DNA of 38,232 nt from Rhodospirillales bacterium (GCA_028291345.1 JAQGIF010000274.1:1-38232); one strand, 5' to 3'. Shown: positions 1-8,595, counted from the stretch's first letter. Program-made: numbers and translations. The notes: a model not told the origin generated them from the sequence alone.

Positions 1-49
1 CCGACCAAGGGATTATGATTCCCCTGCTCTACCACTGAGCTACGCTGCC
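1..49 (-). tRNA. tRNA-Met (CAT), 3' part cut off by the window edge
   Basis: Read on the minus strand from position 49, the sequence gives an acceptor 5' half (GGCAGCG), the T8-A9 pair, a D-arm (GCTC...GAGC) and an anticodon arm with a 7-base loop ATCATAA closed by GGGGA/TCCCT. The anticodon is CAT. The variable region begins and then the window ends, so the T-arm and acceptor 3' half are missing. An elongator tRNA-Met is more likely than the initiator, since the initiator-type C1 and GGG stem are not seen; a tRNA-Ile2 read through a lysidine-modified CAT cannot be excluded. Confidence 0.85.
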
Positions 50-217
50 GCCGGTGGAGGCCGGTGAGATAGGGGTCGGCCCCCCGTCTGTCAATACGCA
101 GTACGTGCTGGCGCCCGCAATTCCCACCTTCCGCGACCGTGACAAATTATTAAAAACTCCGCCTTGGCAAAGTTTGATTTAAATTCCTCTTTTGTTCAAA
201 TAATTTGGAGGAATCGG

Positions 218-1207
218 ATGCAACTCTATCGCTTCCTGGTTGTCGCCGTAGCAACAGCTCTGCCGCACCTCTCCGGGCCTGGCCGCCGACGCGCCAAACC
301 TGATGATCGCGGCAACGATCCCAGGTCCCGATGGCGGGTGGGATTACGCGGCGGTCGATGCAGAGGGTCGCGGCTGTATGTGGCGGCGGCGGGGGATGCC
401 GGTCGTTGTCGATAGCGGCAAGGTCAATCGATAAGCTGGTCGAAGGCAAGCAGCTGCATGGGGTCCTGCCCCTCACCAATGGCAAGACGCTGAGCACCAA
501 TGGTGGCGACAATACCGCCACATTGTTCGAATCGGCGATGGGGAAGGTCATCGCCTCCATGGCCACTGGCATTAATCCCGATGCCGCGATTTTCGATCCA
601 AGTGGGCTGGTTCTGGTAATGGACGGCGAGGATGGCAACATCATGCTGATCGCCCCCAAGACCGCCACCTCGCCCGGCAAGATCGCGGTCGGCGGCTAGC
701 TGGAATTTGCCGTCGTGGATGGGCACGGCCGCGCGTTCGTGAATGTCGGGGACAAAGGAGAGATCGCGTTAGTGGATGTCGCAGGCCGGGAGGTCGCCGC
801 GATCCGCTGACCGAACCCCCGGGGGCTCGCGCTGAACCCGACCACCGGGGTGCTGGTCGCGGCCTGCGCCAATCGCAAGGCAGTGGCGGTGCAATCGAAA
901 GCTGGCGCGATCGCCGCCACCCAGACAATCTGTGAGCGGCCCAACGCGGTGATCTATGACCCTAAGCGCAACCTGCTCTTCATTGACTGCGGCGAGGGTA
1001 CTCTCGCCGTCACTGGCGAAAAAGCTGGCGTGCCGACTGTGATCGCCACGATCCCACCGCGAACGGCGCTCGCACGGCCGCGCTGGATACCAGGACCGGC
1101 AAACTCTATCTGCCAACTGCAGACTTCACCCGCCGGCCGAGGGCGAGAAGCGCCACAAGGTGGTGCCGGGCTCATTCCGAGTCCTCGTTCTCGGCGAGAA
1201 ACCATAG
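218..1207 (+). pseudogene. Decayed YncE-like beta-propeller protein
   Basis: A good ribosome site (GGAGGA at 207-212) precedes ATG 218 and a short signal-like start, MQLYRFLVVAVATALP. The product then continues only by switching frame between about 300 and 420. In the next frame, propeller-like segments follow, such as PDAAIFDPSG, GLALNPTTGVLVAACANRK and RPNAVIYDPKRN. This frame is broken by TAG at 697-699 and TGA at 808-810. At least two more frame changes near 1050-1150 are needed to reach a natural end, FRVLVLGEKP, stop 1205-1207. Known family: YncE-type periplasmic seven-bladed propellers of about 320 residues, which fits the reconstructed length. With at least three frameshifts and two stops it cannot make the full protein. 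Confidence 0.75.
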
Positions 1208-1266
1208 CCATCCCAGCTCATCAACGTTAGGTTGCTGCCGATGTAATTCCACCGCACGGTGATCCA

Positions 1267-2631
1267 TTGGCCGATCCCGCCAACCCATCGATCGAGGCCG
1301 CCACGCCGATCCGGCGCTCGCCTTTGGGCGTTCTATTCCGGATGGTCCGCAACCCGATCGACGCCCTGCCGCCGCAGGTTTTCCATGCGCCGCTGGTTCA
1401 TGCCCAGGCACTGGGGCGCGATCGCTTTTATGTCATGGAGCCGGCGCTGATCCAGGAGGTGCTGGTCGGCAATGCCGATGCGTTGAATAAAGGACCGGAG
1501 CTGAAGCGGTCGCTGGGCGCCGCATTGGGCGAAGGGCTGCTGACCGCCGACGGAGCCCATTGGCGCTGGCAACGGCAATCGGTGGCGCCTATCTTTCGGC
1601 ATGAGCGGCTGCTCGCCTATCTGCCGGCGATGCTGGAAGGGGCCGCCGGTACGCGCGACCGCTGGCTGAAATTGCCGGCTGGCGCTGAGATCGATATCGG
1701 CCACGAGATGATGCGCACGACCTTCGACATCATCGTCGAGACGATGATGTCCGGGAAAGCCAATATCGATGTGGCGAAGGCCGAGCGCGCGATCACCCAT
1801 TATCTCGAGACGACGGGATGGGTCTTCGCGCTCTCCCTATTGAACGCCCCATCCTGGATGCCCTATCCCGGCCGGGCGCGGACGGCCGCCGCCGCGCGGT
1901 ATCTGCGGGATGAGATCGGGCGCATCACCGGCGCGCGCCGGGCCGCCGGCTCGCAATCGGGCGACCTGATCGATCTGCTGCTGGCGGCCGTGGACCCGGA
2001 AACCGGTCGCACGATGACCGACGCCGAGATCACAAACAATCTACTGACCTTCATCACCGCCGGTCATGAGACCACAGCGCTCGGCCTGGCCTGGACCTTC
2101 GACCTGTTGTCGCGCAATCCGGAGTGCGAAGCGCGCGTGGTGGCCGAAATCGAGGCGGTGACGGAGGGCGGCGGGCTGGCGCCGGAGCATATCGGCCGGC
2201 TGACCTATACGCGGCAGGTGTTCCAAGAGGCGATGCGGCTCTATCCACCTGCTCCTATCATCGCCCGCGTTACCACCCGGTCCTTCACGCTGGGCAATCG
2301 CGCGGTGCCCATAGGCTCGATGATCTATGTGCCGATCTATGCCCTGCATCGCCATCGCGTGTTGTGGGAGCGGCCGGATGCGTTCGACCCGGACCGATTC
2401 GCACCAACGCCGTCGAAGGACCGGCACCGCTACGCCTATTTGCCCTTCGGTGGTGGCGCGCGCATCTGCATCGGAAGTGCGTTCGCCATGATGGAAGGCG
2501 TCGCGATTTTGGCGACGTTGGTGCGCGCAGTTCGGTTGAGGAGCATCGCCGACGAGCCGCCGAAGCCGCGGATGCGGCTGACCTTGCGGCCAGCGGAGAA
2601 CCTTAGGATGCGCGTGGAGCTTATGGCTTAA
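1267..2631 (+). CDS. Cytochrome P450 monooxygenase
   Basis: A soluble bacterial class P450 of 454 residues, which would insert one oxygen atom from O2 into an organic substrate using electrons from a separate ferredoxin system. The three hallmark motifs are present: the oxygen-activating I-helix AGHETTA at residues 265-271, the K-helix ExxR at E321-R324, and the heme-binding loop FGGGARICIG with the axial ligand Cys401. No transmembrane anchor is seen. No ferredoxin or reductase lies next to it. The start is uncertain: TTG 1267 gives a normal N-terminus but no clear ribosome site, and ATG 1342 is an alternative. It converges on the FadD3-like gene. The steroid setting suggests a steroid or terpenoid hydroxylase, for example a C-26/27 or ring hydroxylase, but the substrate is inferred only from context. 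Confidence 0.92.
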   Translation: MADPANPSIEAATPIRRSPLGVLFRMVRNPIDALPPQVFHAPLVHAQALGRDRFYVMEPALIQEVLVGNADALNKGPELKRSLGAALGEGLLTADGAHWRWQRQSVAPIFRHERLLAYLPAMLEGAAGTRDRWLKLPAGAEIDIGHEMMRTTFDIIVETMMSGKANIDVAKAERAITHYLETTGWVFALSLLNAPSWMPYPGRARTAAAARYLRDEIGRITGARRAAGSQSGDLIDLLLAAVDPETGRTMTDAEITNNLLTFITAGHETTALGLAWTFDLLSRNPECEARVVAEIEAVTEGGGLAPEHIGRLTYTRQVFQEAMRLYPPAPIIARVTTRSFTLGNRAVPIGSMIYVPIYALHRHRVLWERPDAFDPDRFAPTPSKDRHRYAYLPFGGGARICIGSAFAMMEGVAILATLVRAVRLRSIADEPPKPRMRLTLRPAENLRMRVELMA

Positions 2632-2633
2632 GT

Positions 2634-2658
2634 CGTCATTGCGAGGAGCGAAGCGACG
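2634..2658. repeat. Copy of the GTCATTGCGAG interspersed repeat
   Basis: The 47-base gap between the convergent P450 and FadD3-like genes starts with CGTCATTGCGAGGAGCGAAG followed by CGACG, bounded by the inverted ends CGTC/GACG. This wording is a widespread short intergenic repeat of many proteobacteria. A second, diverged copy lies at 5618-5640, also just after a stop codon between convergent genes. Confidence 0.55.
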
Positions 2659-2678
2659 ATTCGATCAAATGAACCTGA

Positions 2679-4232
2679 CTAGCCCCGCAATTGAAATCGC
2701 TGCACCTTGCCCGACGCCGTCGTCGGCAGCCTGTCGACGAACTCGACATAGCGCGGCACTTTATAGTTCGCCATCGCCTTGCGGGCCCAGGCGATCAGCT
2801 CGGCTTCGGTCAGGGTGGCGCCAGGGCGTAGGATCACGAAGGCCTTGGCGACCTCGCCCATCCGCTCGTCGGGCACCCCTACAACCGCGACCTGAGCGAT
2901 GGCCGGATGTTCCAGCAGCAACCCTTCTGTTTCGGCCGGGTAGCAGTTGAAGCCGCCAACGATGAACATGTCCTTCGCCCGGTCGGTAATGCGGATATAG
3001 CCGTCCGCGTCGATGATCCCAATATCGCCGGTGCGGAACCAGCCGTCGGCATCGATCGCCTCGGCGGTCGCCTTGGGGTCGTCGAGATAGCCCTGCACGA
3101 TGTTGAAACCGCGCACCAATATCTCGCCAGGCTCGCCGGGCGGCACGTCCTTGCCCTGCGGATCGACACTGCGCAACTCAAGCCCTGGGATCGCCTTGCC
3201 GCTGGTCTGCGACACGCGCTCGATACTATCGCCGGCGTCGCAGATCGTGACGGTGCCGCTGGATTCGGTCAGGCCATAGCCGGTCAGCACGATCTTGAAG
3301 CCGAGTTCGCTGTGCATGCGCTCGACCAGCTGGCGCGGCACGACGGCGGCGCCGGTGATTGCCATGCGCAGGGACGACAGGTCGGTGGTTTTCAATACCG
3401 GGCTGACTAGCATGGATTGATAGAGGGTGGGCGCACCCGGCAGCACCGTGATGCGGTCGTTAGCGATCCGGCGCAGCACTGCCTCGGCCTCGAACACCGC
3501 CTGCGGCAATATGGTGGCGCCGGCGATCAGGCAGGCCAGCCAGCCGGACTTGTAGCCGAAGGAATGGAAGAACGGGTTGACGATCAGATAGCGATCGCTG
3601 TCATTGAGGCCGATCGCATTGACCCATGAGCGCGAGGTGACCACCGTCTGGTAGTGGGTCGAAAGCGCCCCCTTGGGCTTGCCGGTCGTGCCCGAGGTGA
3701 AGAGGATGTCACTGACATCGTCGTCCTTTAACTTGGCAAAGGCCGCATCGATCGCCTCGGCCGGGACCGACTTGCCCAGTTCGAGGAATTTTTCCCAGCT
3801 TTCATCGGGCGAGCCTGAGGCATCGAGAATGACCGTGCGCTCCAGCTTCGGCAGGTTCTCGTCGGCCAGCAGCGCTGGGTAATCGGTCTTGAGGAAATCG
3901 CGCACGGTGAACAGCAGGCGGGCGCTGCTGCGATCCATGATATAGGCCGCCTCCCTGCCCTTCAGCCGCGTATTCAGCGGCACCATTACGCCCTCGATCA
4001 TCTGCACGCCGATGGTAGCGATGATCCATTCAGTGGAATTCGGCGCCCAAACTGCGATCCGCTCGCCCGGCCTCATGCCATAGGCGATGAAGGCGGCAGC
4101 GGCGCGCCTGGATTCATGCAGCAGCTGGCCGAGGGTCAGGCTCGAGCCATCCTCGTTCTCAACCGCGATCTTATCCGGATGTGCTTGGGCGGCGGCGATG
4201 AGAACGCCGGGAATCGTATTCTGCAGCGGCAA
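2679..4232 (-). CDS. fadD3: FadD3-like acyl-CoA ligase (HIP-CoA synthetase candidate)
   Basis: A 517-residue member of the AMP-forming acyl-CoA ligase family. It would adenylate a carboxylate with ATP and transfer it to CoA. Visible motifs are the phosphate loop FTSGTTGKPKG at 178-188, GYGLTESSG, GWFRTGDIG, the hinge region DRAKDMFIVGG and the C-terminal catalytic Lys509 in TASGKVQR. The start is TTG 4232, preceded by GGGGAAAG at an 8-base spacing. In actinobacteria FadD3 activates HIP, the two-ring propanoate left after steroid A/B-ring removal. I assign FadD3 by overall resemblance and because homologues of the downstream HIP enzymes (IpdA, IpdB, IpdC, EchA20, FadA6) lie in this window. It is about 15.5 kb from that operon and on the same strand. 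A ligase for another cyclic or medium-chain acid is the main alternative. Confidence 0.82.
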   Translation of the reverse strand: MPLQNTIPGVLIAAAQAHPDKIAVENEDGSSLTLGQLLHESRRAAAAFIAYGMRPGERIAVWAPNSTEWIIATIGVQMIEGVMVPLNTRLKGREAAYIMDRSSARLLFTVRDFLKTDYPALLADENLPKLERTVILDASGSPDESWEKFLELGKSVPAEAIDAAFAKLKDDDVSDILFTSGTTGKPKGALSTHYQTVVTSRSWVNAIGLNDSDRYLIVNPFFHSFGYKSGWLACLIAGATILPQAVFEAEAVLRRIANDRITVLPGAPTLYQSMLVSPVLKTTDLSSLRMAITGAAVVPRQLVERMHSELGFKIVLTGYGLTESSGTVTICDAGDSIERVSQTSGKAIPGLELRSVDPQGKDVPPGEPGEILVRGFNIVQGYLDDPKATAEAIDADGWFRTGDIGIIDADGYIRITDRAKDMFIVGGFNCYPAETEGLLLEHPAIAQVAVVGVPDERMGEVAKAFVILRPGATLTEAELIAWARKAMANYKVPRYVEFVDRLPTTASGKVQRFQLRG

Positions 4233-4452
4233 GTGAGTGACTTTCCCCGATTATCGGACGCTTTGTGACAGCGGGCGAAAATGCCAGTTCTGCGCGGGCT
4301 GGGCAATGATCGTGGCAAAAGCCGCCTTACTCGTCCGCTTGGACGATGCACTGCTTGTCGGCAAAGTTAAATTGGCCGCAGATTTGAGCAGGGTATATCC
4401 GCGCGAATGCAGCGAAATGCTGGGTGGCGGATGAAACTAAGGGGATAGATGC

Positions 4453-5604
4453 ATGAAGTTTTCGATCATTTACGAAGCGCAGATGGTGGATACCTCGCGA
4501 AAGAACGAAGCCCAGGTGTTTCAGGACATCGTGGAGCAGAGCGTCTATGCCGAGGAGATGGGCTTCGACGTCATCTGGTCGGTCGAGCATCACAGCCTGA
4601 CCCAATATGCGCACCTGTCCGCGCCCGAGAGCTTCCTGGCCTTCATCGCCGGCCGCACCACCCGCATCCATGTCGGCCACGGCGTTATCTGCCTGCCCTT
4701 CAAGATGAACCATCCGATCAAGGTGGCCGAACGCGTCGCCACCTTGGACATCCTGTCGCGCGGCCGTTTGCATTTCGGCGTCGGCAAGGGCGGCACACGG
4801 CAGGAGACTGGCGCATTCGACACGCCGATGGAGCTGGTCACGCCCCAGGTCGACGAGGCGATGTATATGATCCCCAAGATGTGGCTGGAGGGTGAGTTCG
4901 AGCATCACAGCGACCTGATCGACATCCCCCCGCGCCCGATCCATCCCAAGCCGTTCCAGGATCCGCATCCGCCGATGTACATGGCCTGCACGCGGGAGGA
5001 AGCGCTGCTGGTTGCCGGCGCGCGCGGCCTGGGCGCGCTGGTGCTGGGCTTCAGCGGCCCGGACGAAATCGCCAAAAAGAATGCGATCTATCGCAAGGCC
5101 TTCCGTGAACGGAAGCTGGAAGACCAGGTCGGCTTCCGCCCGACCGAGCATTTGGCCGCGCTGTGCCCCGCGATCATCATGGACGATGCCGAGGAAGCCA
5201 AGCGCATCGGCTTCCGTGGCCAGCTCTTCTTCGCCAAGTCGATCCACTACTGGTACGGCAATGCACCCAAGCCCAATGTCGACGATCTGGACGCCGAATT
5301 GATGGCACAGGAAGTCGAGAAGGAAAAAGAGCTGTTCGTCGCACGCCTGGGCGAGGACAATATCCCCGTCCGTCCGAATGCGACCGAGCTGTATAACGTC
5401 AACCATGCCTATGGCACGGTCGACACAGCGATCGCCTATGTCCAGCGCCTGATCGACGCGGGCGCCGACGAAATCCTGTTCCTGCTGCAGATGGGCACCG
5501 TGCCGCACGAGGCCAGCATGGAGACCATCAAGAATATCGGGAAATATCTGATCCCGCATTTCAAGAATCAGGCAGCGAAGGCCAAGGAAAAGGAACTGGC
5601 GTAG
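4453..5604 (+). CDS. LLM class (luciferase-like) flavin-dependent oxidoreductase
   Basis: A 383-residue protein of the bacterial luciferase-like monooxygenase family (TIM barrel, reduced FMN or F420 dependent). The N-terminus KFSIIYEAQ, the segment GFDVIWSVEHHSL near residue 37, the TTRIHVGHGV strand and the GRLHFGVGKGG loop are typical. The start ATG 4453 follows AAGGGGAT. About 220 bases separate it from the divergent FadD3-like gene, so that gap probably holds both promoters. The opposite-strand flavin reductase just downstream could supply reduced FMN. Related enzymes do Baeyer-Villiger oxidations, desulfonation or hydroxylation, so a ring-expansion or hydroxylation step is plausible here. 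The conversion itself cannot be told from sequence. Confidence 0.88.
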   Translation: MKFSIIYEAQMVDTSRKNEAQVFQDIVEQSVYAEEMGFDVIWSVEHHSLTQYAHLSAPESFLAFIAGRTTRIHVGHGVICLPFKMNHPIKVAERVATLDILSRGRLHFGVGKGGTRQETGAFDTPMELVTPQVDEAMYMIPKMWLEGEFEHHSDLIDIPPRPIHPKPFQDPHPPMYMACTREEALLVAGARGLGALVLGFSGPDEIAKKNAIYRKAFRERKLEDQVGFRPTEHLAALCPAIIMDDAEEAKRIGFRGQLFFAKSIHYWYGNAPKPNVDDLDAELMAQEVEKEKELFVARLGEDNIPVRPNATELYNVNHAYGTVDTAIAYVQRLIDAGADEILFLLQMGTVPHEASMETIKNIGKYLIPHFKNQAAKAKEKELA

Positions 5605-5617
5605 GTCAGTTTCCGCA

Positions 5618-5640
5618 CGTCATTGCAAGAACGCGAAGCG
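5618..5640. repeat. Second, diverged GTCATTGCGAG-type repeat
   Basis: CGTCATTGCAAGAACGCGAA followed by GCG begins 13 bases after the stop of the luciferase-like gene. It matches the 2634-2658 copy except for a few substitutions and an insertion. Its 3' end runs into the terminator stem that follows. Confidence 0.45.
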
Positions 5641-5671
5641 GCTTCGTCTGAAGGCGGAGCCGCTTTTCTTT
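5636..5671 (+). terminator. Rho-independent terminator after the luciferase-like gene
   Basis: The perfect 8-base stem AAGCGGCT (5636-5643) and AGCCGCTT (5658-5665) encloses a 14-base loop and is followed by the T-rich run TTCTTT. It sits 31 bases after the plus-strand stop codon. It reaches the stop codon of the convergent flavin reductase, so it may also stop transcripts coming from that side, though without a T-run. Confidence 0.75.
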
Positions 5672-6200
5672 ACGCCGAGGCCGCCGCCTTCGCCGCTTCG
5701 ATAACCGATGAATACCGCCCGTCGATATAGACCAGCGGATACACGTCGCCGTGCAGATGCACGCGCTTTACCTTGCCGATGAAGATGCCGTGCGTGCCAT
5801 AATGATGGATACCGTCGACGGCGCAGATCAGGCTAGCCTGGGCATCGGCGAGGAACGGCACGTTGGTGTCGGGGTCGTCGCGCCAATCGCCGATGGCGAA
5901 GCGGCCCTCACCCTTCTGGCCGCCGCTGCAGGCCGCCGATATCGCCTCGTGCGAGCCGGACAGCATGTTGATGCAGAAATCCGTGCCGTGATTCAGAATC
6001 GGATAGATCGATGCGTTCTGATTGACACAGATCAGAATCGACGGCGGCTCCATCGACAGCGAGGTGCAGGCCGACGCGGCCATCGCGTAACGCGTATCGC
6101 CATCGCGGGCGGTCGCAACCACGACGGAGGCGGCCAGGCGCCGCATGGCCTGCTTCATGCCACCGATCAGTTCGGCCGAGACCGTTTCAGAACCTTGCAT
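5670..6200 (-). CDS. Flavin reductase (HsaB/HpaC-type two-component reductase)
   Basis: A 176-residue flavin reductase-like FMN-binding domain protein that would reduce free flavin with NAD(P)H for a partner monooxygenase. The segments MAASACTSLSMEPPSILICVN, NASIYPILN and FCINML are characteristic. A C-terminal Tyr-Ile-Asp-Gly-Arg-Tyr segment is also typical. An in-frame ATG at 6266 exists, but ATG 6200 is preferred because AAGGGAAGAG lies just upstream. Known relatives include HsaB, which serves HsaA in steroid A-ring hydroxylation. No HsaA is in the window, so the nearest candidate partner is the luciferase-like protein on the opposite strand. A housekeeping role for several monooxygenases is possible. 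Confidence 0.87.
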   Translation of the reverse strand: MQGSETVSAELIGGMKQAMRRLAASVVVATARDGDTRYAMAASACTSLSMEPPSILICVNQNASIYPILNHGTDFCINMLSGSHEAISAACSGGQKGEGRFAIGDWRDDPDTNVPFLADAQASLICAVDGIHHYGTHGIFIGKVKRVHLHGDVYPLVYIDGRYSSVIEAAKAAASA

Positions 6201-6299
6201 AGTGAACTCTTCCCTTTTTGCTGGGCCTATGTTCCCGGCGACCATCCAGGTGCCGGAATTCCTCATATCATATTGGTATTACGGGGGGACGCGCCATCG

Positions 6300-7496
6300 C
6301 TAAGACGGACTAGATCGCGGCGCGGATAACTCAAGCCCATCATCGGAGCCCAGCTGGGCCAGGCTGGTAACGATCAGGCGAACCAGCATAGTCTGACGTG
6401 ATACACCGGTCTTGGCAAAGATCGAGCGCAGATGCGCTCGTGCGGTGTTGCGCGCAATCGACAATTCATGCGCCGCCTCGTCCAGGGTCAGACCATCCCC
6501 CAGCAGAACCGCGAACGCGGCCTCGGCCGGGGTCAGCCCGAACAGCTTCGCCAGGGCGGCGGGCATCATCGCGGTGTGACGGTCGGGGTCGCTTATGAAG
6601 ACGACGATCGCCGGGATACGTTGTTCGTCAAGATAGCGCGGCTGCGGCGCCGGCTTGACGATCAGTCCGAAATCGCGCTTGCCCGAAGGCCGTTCGACCC
6701 GGATCGCCTCGACCAACGAACGCTCGCCCTTCTTCTCGCTCTCGACGATCTTGCGGATCGTCTCATGCAGCCGCGCCGAGGCATTGCGGTCGTTGAGGCT
6801 CAACATGCCGCTCACGGCGGCGACGCCGTCAGCCTGCTTCAACAGCGCCTCGGCGATCCGGTCCTTGTCCAGGATCTTGCCGTGACCATCGAGAATGATC
6901 GTGCCCACCGCCATCTGGTTCAATGTACCGGCATAGAGCGTGCGTTCCGACGCGATACGGCTAAGCCGCGCGAAAATCTCCACAGATTGGCGCAGATGCG
7001 GCAATAGATGAGCGCAAAGCGAACGCTCCTCGACGCCGAAATCCACCGCCTTGTCGTTCCGGCTGATGCGGAAGCGCGCCAGCATATTGCCGTCGGTACG
7101 CACATCGGCGCCAAGGATGAAACGAACGCCGGTCGGCTTAAGGAACAGCTGGTTGAACTCGCTGGCCTGGAATTCTTCCTGCGGCAGATATTCCGAGATC
7201 GTCACTGGGCAGCCTTCGGGCAGGTTGACGAAGGGGTCGGAGGCAAAGAACTGCTCGCGATAGGTGCGCCAGCCGGAATGGAGCCTGCCGGCTGCGTTCA
7301 GGATATATCCCGGCCCCTCCGAGGCCGGTGGCTCGAGAATGAGCGTCACCGCCGTGGCCTTCATCGCCACGCATACCGCCTCGAGGAAACTGTCCCAGGG
7401 CGGGTCTTCCAGCGGCCCCGCGTAGATCGTCTTCACCAACGCACTGAATTCGGGCAAATCCAGCGGCGCACTCATCCCCGAATCGGTCACCGTCAT
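6300..7496 (-). CDS. LuxR-type helix-turn-helix transcriptional regulator
   Basis: A 398-residue protein whose C-terminal part (about residues 318-375) is a LuxR/FixJ-type DNA-binding domain: LTPAEAAFAVLLGDGLTLDEAAHELSIARNTARAHLRSIFAKTGVSRQ, here listed as its start LTPAEAAFA and its recognition part NTARAHLRSIF. The first 300 residues show no domain I can name firmly; a ligand-sensing PAS- or GAF-like fold is possible. Such stand-alone regulators are common next to sphingomonad catabolic genes. It lies 99 bases upstream of the flavin reductase in the same direction and diverges from the esterase, with inverted repeats between them. The start may be ATG 7496 or ATG 7475; neither has an ideal ribosome site. 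Confidence 0.85.
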   Translation of the reverse strand: MTVTDSGMSAPLDLPEFSALVKTIYAGPLEDPPWDSFLEAVCVAMKATAVTLILEPPASEGPGYILNAAGRLHSGWRTYREQFFASDPFVNLPEGCPVTISEYLPQEEFQASEFNQLFLKPTGVRFILGADVRTDGNMLARFRISRNDKAVDFGVEERSLCAHLLPHLRQSVEIFARLSRIASERTLYAGTLNQMAVGTIILDGHGKILDKDRIAEALLKQADGVAAVSGMLSLNDRNASARLHETIRKIVESEKKGERSLVEAIRVERPSGKRDFGLIVKPAPQPRYLDEQRIPAIVVFISDPDRHTAMMPAALAKLFGLTPAEAAFAVLLGDGLTLDEAAHELSIARNTARAHLRSIFAKTGVSRQTMLVRLIVTSLAQLGSDDGLELSAPRSSPS

Positions 7497-7508
7497 CCCT
7501 CAAAGACG

Positions 7509-7604
7509 CTGGTCATCGACCAGCTGTTTCCGGCATACTCCGAACGCACTAGGACTGTCGACCTTCGCCTGTCATCGATCCGCTCGATGAAGACGTCGAA
7601 GGTC
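7509..7604. promoter_or_regulatory. Divergent control region with two inverted repeats
   Basis: Between the LuxR-type regulator and the esterase lie two perfect dyads. The first is CTGGTC-ATC-GACCAG at 7509-7523, 13 bases before the regulator start. The second is GACCTTCG (7560-7567) paired with CGAAGGTC (7597-7604) across 29 bases. They are candidate binding sites for the adjacent regulator. This is inference from position and symmetry only. Confidence 0.4.
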
Positions 7605-7639
7605 CTTGAAGACAGCACATTATGGAGGAAACGTTTCGC

Positions 7640-8569
7640 ATGCCGCTCGACCCAAAAGCCCAAATACTCATCGACCAGATGGCGATGATGCCCCTCCCCC
7701 CTTGGTCGGAGCTCGATGCGGTGTCGTTTCGCGCGATCATGGGCGCCGGCCGTTTCCCGGCGCCCGACCTGCCGTTGGCGGAAATCGTCAGCAGTGAAAT
7801 TCCCGGCCCGGCCGGACCGATCCGGGTCCGCATCTACCGTGCGTCGCTGGACGAGCATCAGCCGGCGATCGTCTATTTCCATGGCGGCGGCTTCGTCATT
7901 GGCGATCTGGACTCGCATGACGGAACCTGCCGGCGGCTGTGCCATGGCATCGGCTGCACGGTCGTCTCAGTCGATTACCGGCTGGCACCGGAGCACGTCT
8001 ATCCGGCCGCCGTCGAGGACAGCTATGCCGCGACGCAGTGGGTCGCGGCCAGCGCCAAGCTGCTGAAAATCGACCCCGCGCGGATCGCGGTGGGGGGCGA
8101 CAGCGCCGGCGGCAACCTGGCCGCCGCCGTCGCGATCATGGCGCGCGACAAGGGCGGCCCGGCGATCTGCCATCAGCTGCTGACCTATCCGGTGACGGAT
8201 ATGGGCTTCCGCTCGGAGTCCTACGTGACCAACGGTGAGGGTTACTTTCTGACCAAGGACATGATGACCTGGTTCGGAGTGCAATATATTCCGGCGGGGC
8301 ATCCGGTCGAGGATCCGCTGCTGTCGCCGCTTTATGCCGCCGACCTGTCGAAGCTGCCGCCGGCAACCGTCATTACGGCGGAATACGACCCATTGCGCGA
8401 TGAGGGCGAAGCCTATGCCAAGCGGCTGAATGAAGCCGGCGTTCCGACCAAGCTAATCCGCTATGACGGCGTGATACATGGATTTTTCAGCATGAATGGC
8501 GCGATAGACCAGGCCGACGACGCTCACGCCTTCGCGGCGGGCGAACTGAAAAAGGCGTTCGGCTTATAA
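7640..8569 (+). CDS. Alpha/beta hydrolase, HSL family esterase
   Basis: A 309-residue esterase of the hormone-sensitive-lipase family. It has the oxyanion motif HGGG at 81-84, the nucleophile elbow GDSAGG with Ser155, and likely acid and base residues Asp250 (EYDPLRDEG) and His280 (IHGFF). There is no signal peptide, so it acts in the cytoplasm on a small acyl ester. I chose ATG 7640 because GGAGGA sits 11 bases upstream; the in-frame ATG 7622 overlaps that ribosome site. It is followed after 26 bases by the NTF2-like gene, so the two are probably co-transcribed. In a steroid setting it could split an ester or lactone made by a Baeyer-Villiger-type oxygenase. That substrate is a guess. Confidence 0.88.
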   Translation: MPLDPKAQILIDQMAMMPLPPWSELDAVSFRAIMGAGRFPAPDLPLAEIVSSEIPGPAGPIRVRIYRASLDEHQPAIVYFHGGGFVIGDLDSHDGTCRRLCHGIGCTVVSVDYRLAPEHVYPAAVEDSYAATQWVAASAKLLKIDPARIAVGGDSAGGNLAAAVAIMARDKGGPAICHQLLTYPVTDMGFRSESYVTNGEGYFLTKDMMTWFGVQYIPAGHPVEDPLLSPLYAADLSKLPPATVITAEYDPLRDEGEAYAKRLNEAGVPTKLIRYDGVIHGFFSMNGAIDQADDAHAFAAGELKKAFGL

Positions 8570-8595
8570 CAGCCTAGAGCCTGGGAGAGTTCGCG

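Noticed and set aside
4327-5559. A 410-codon open frame antisense to the luciferase-like gene
   Set aside because: Its product is rich in Arg, Asp and His with no family motif, and the plus strand encodes a clear enzyme. Long antisense frames are expected at this GC content.
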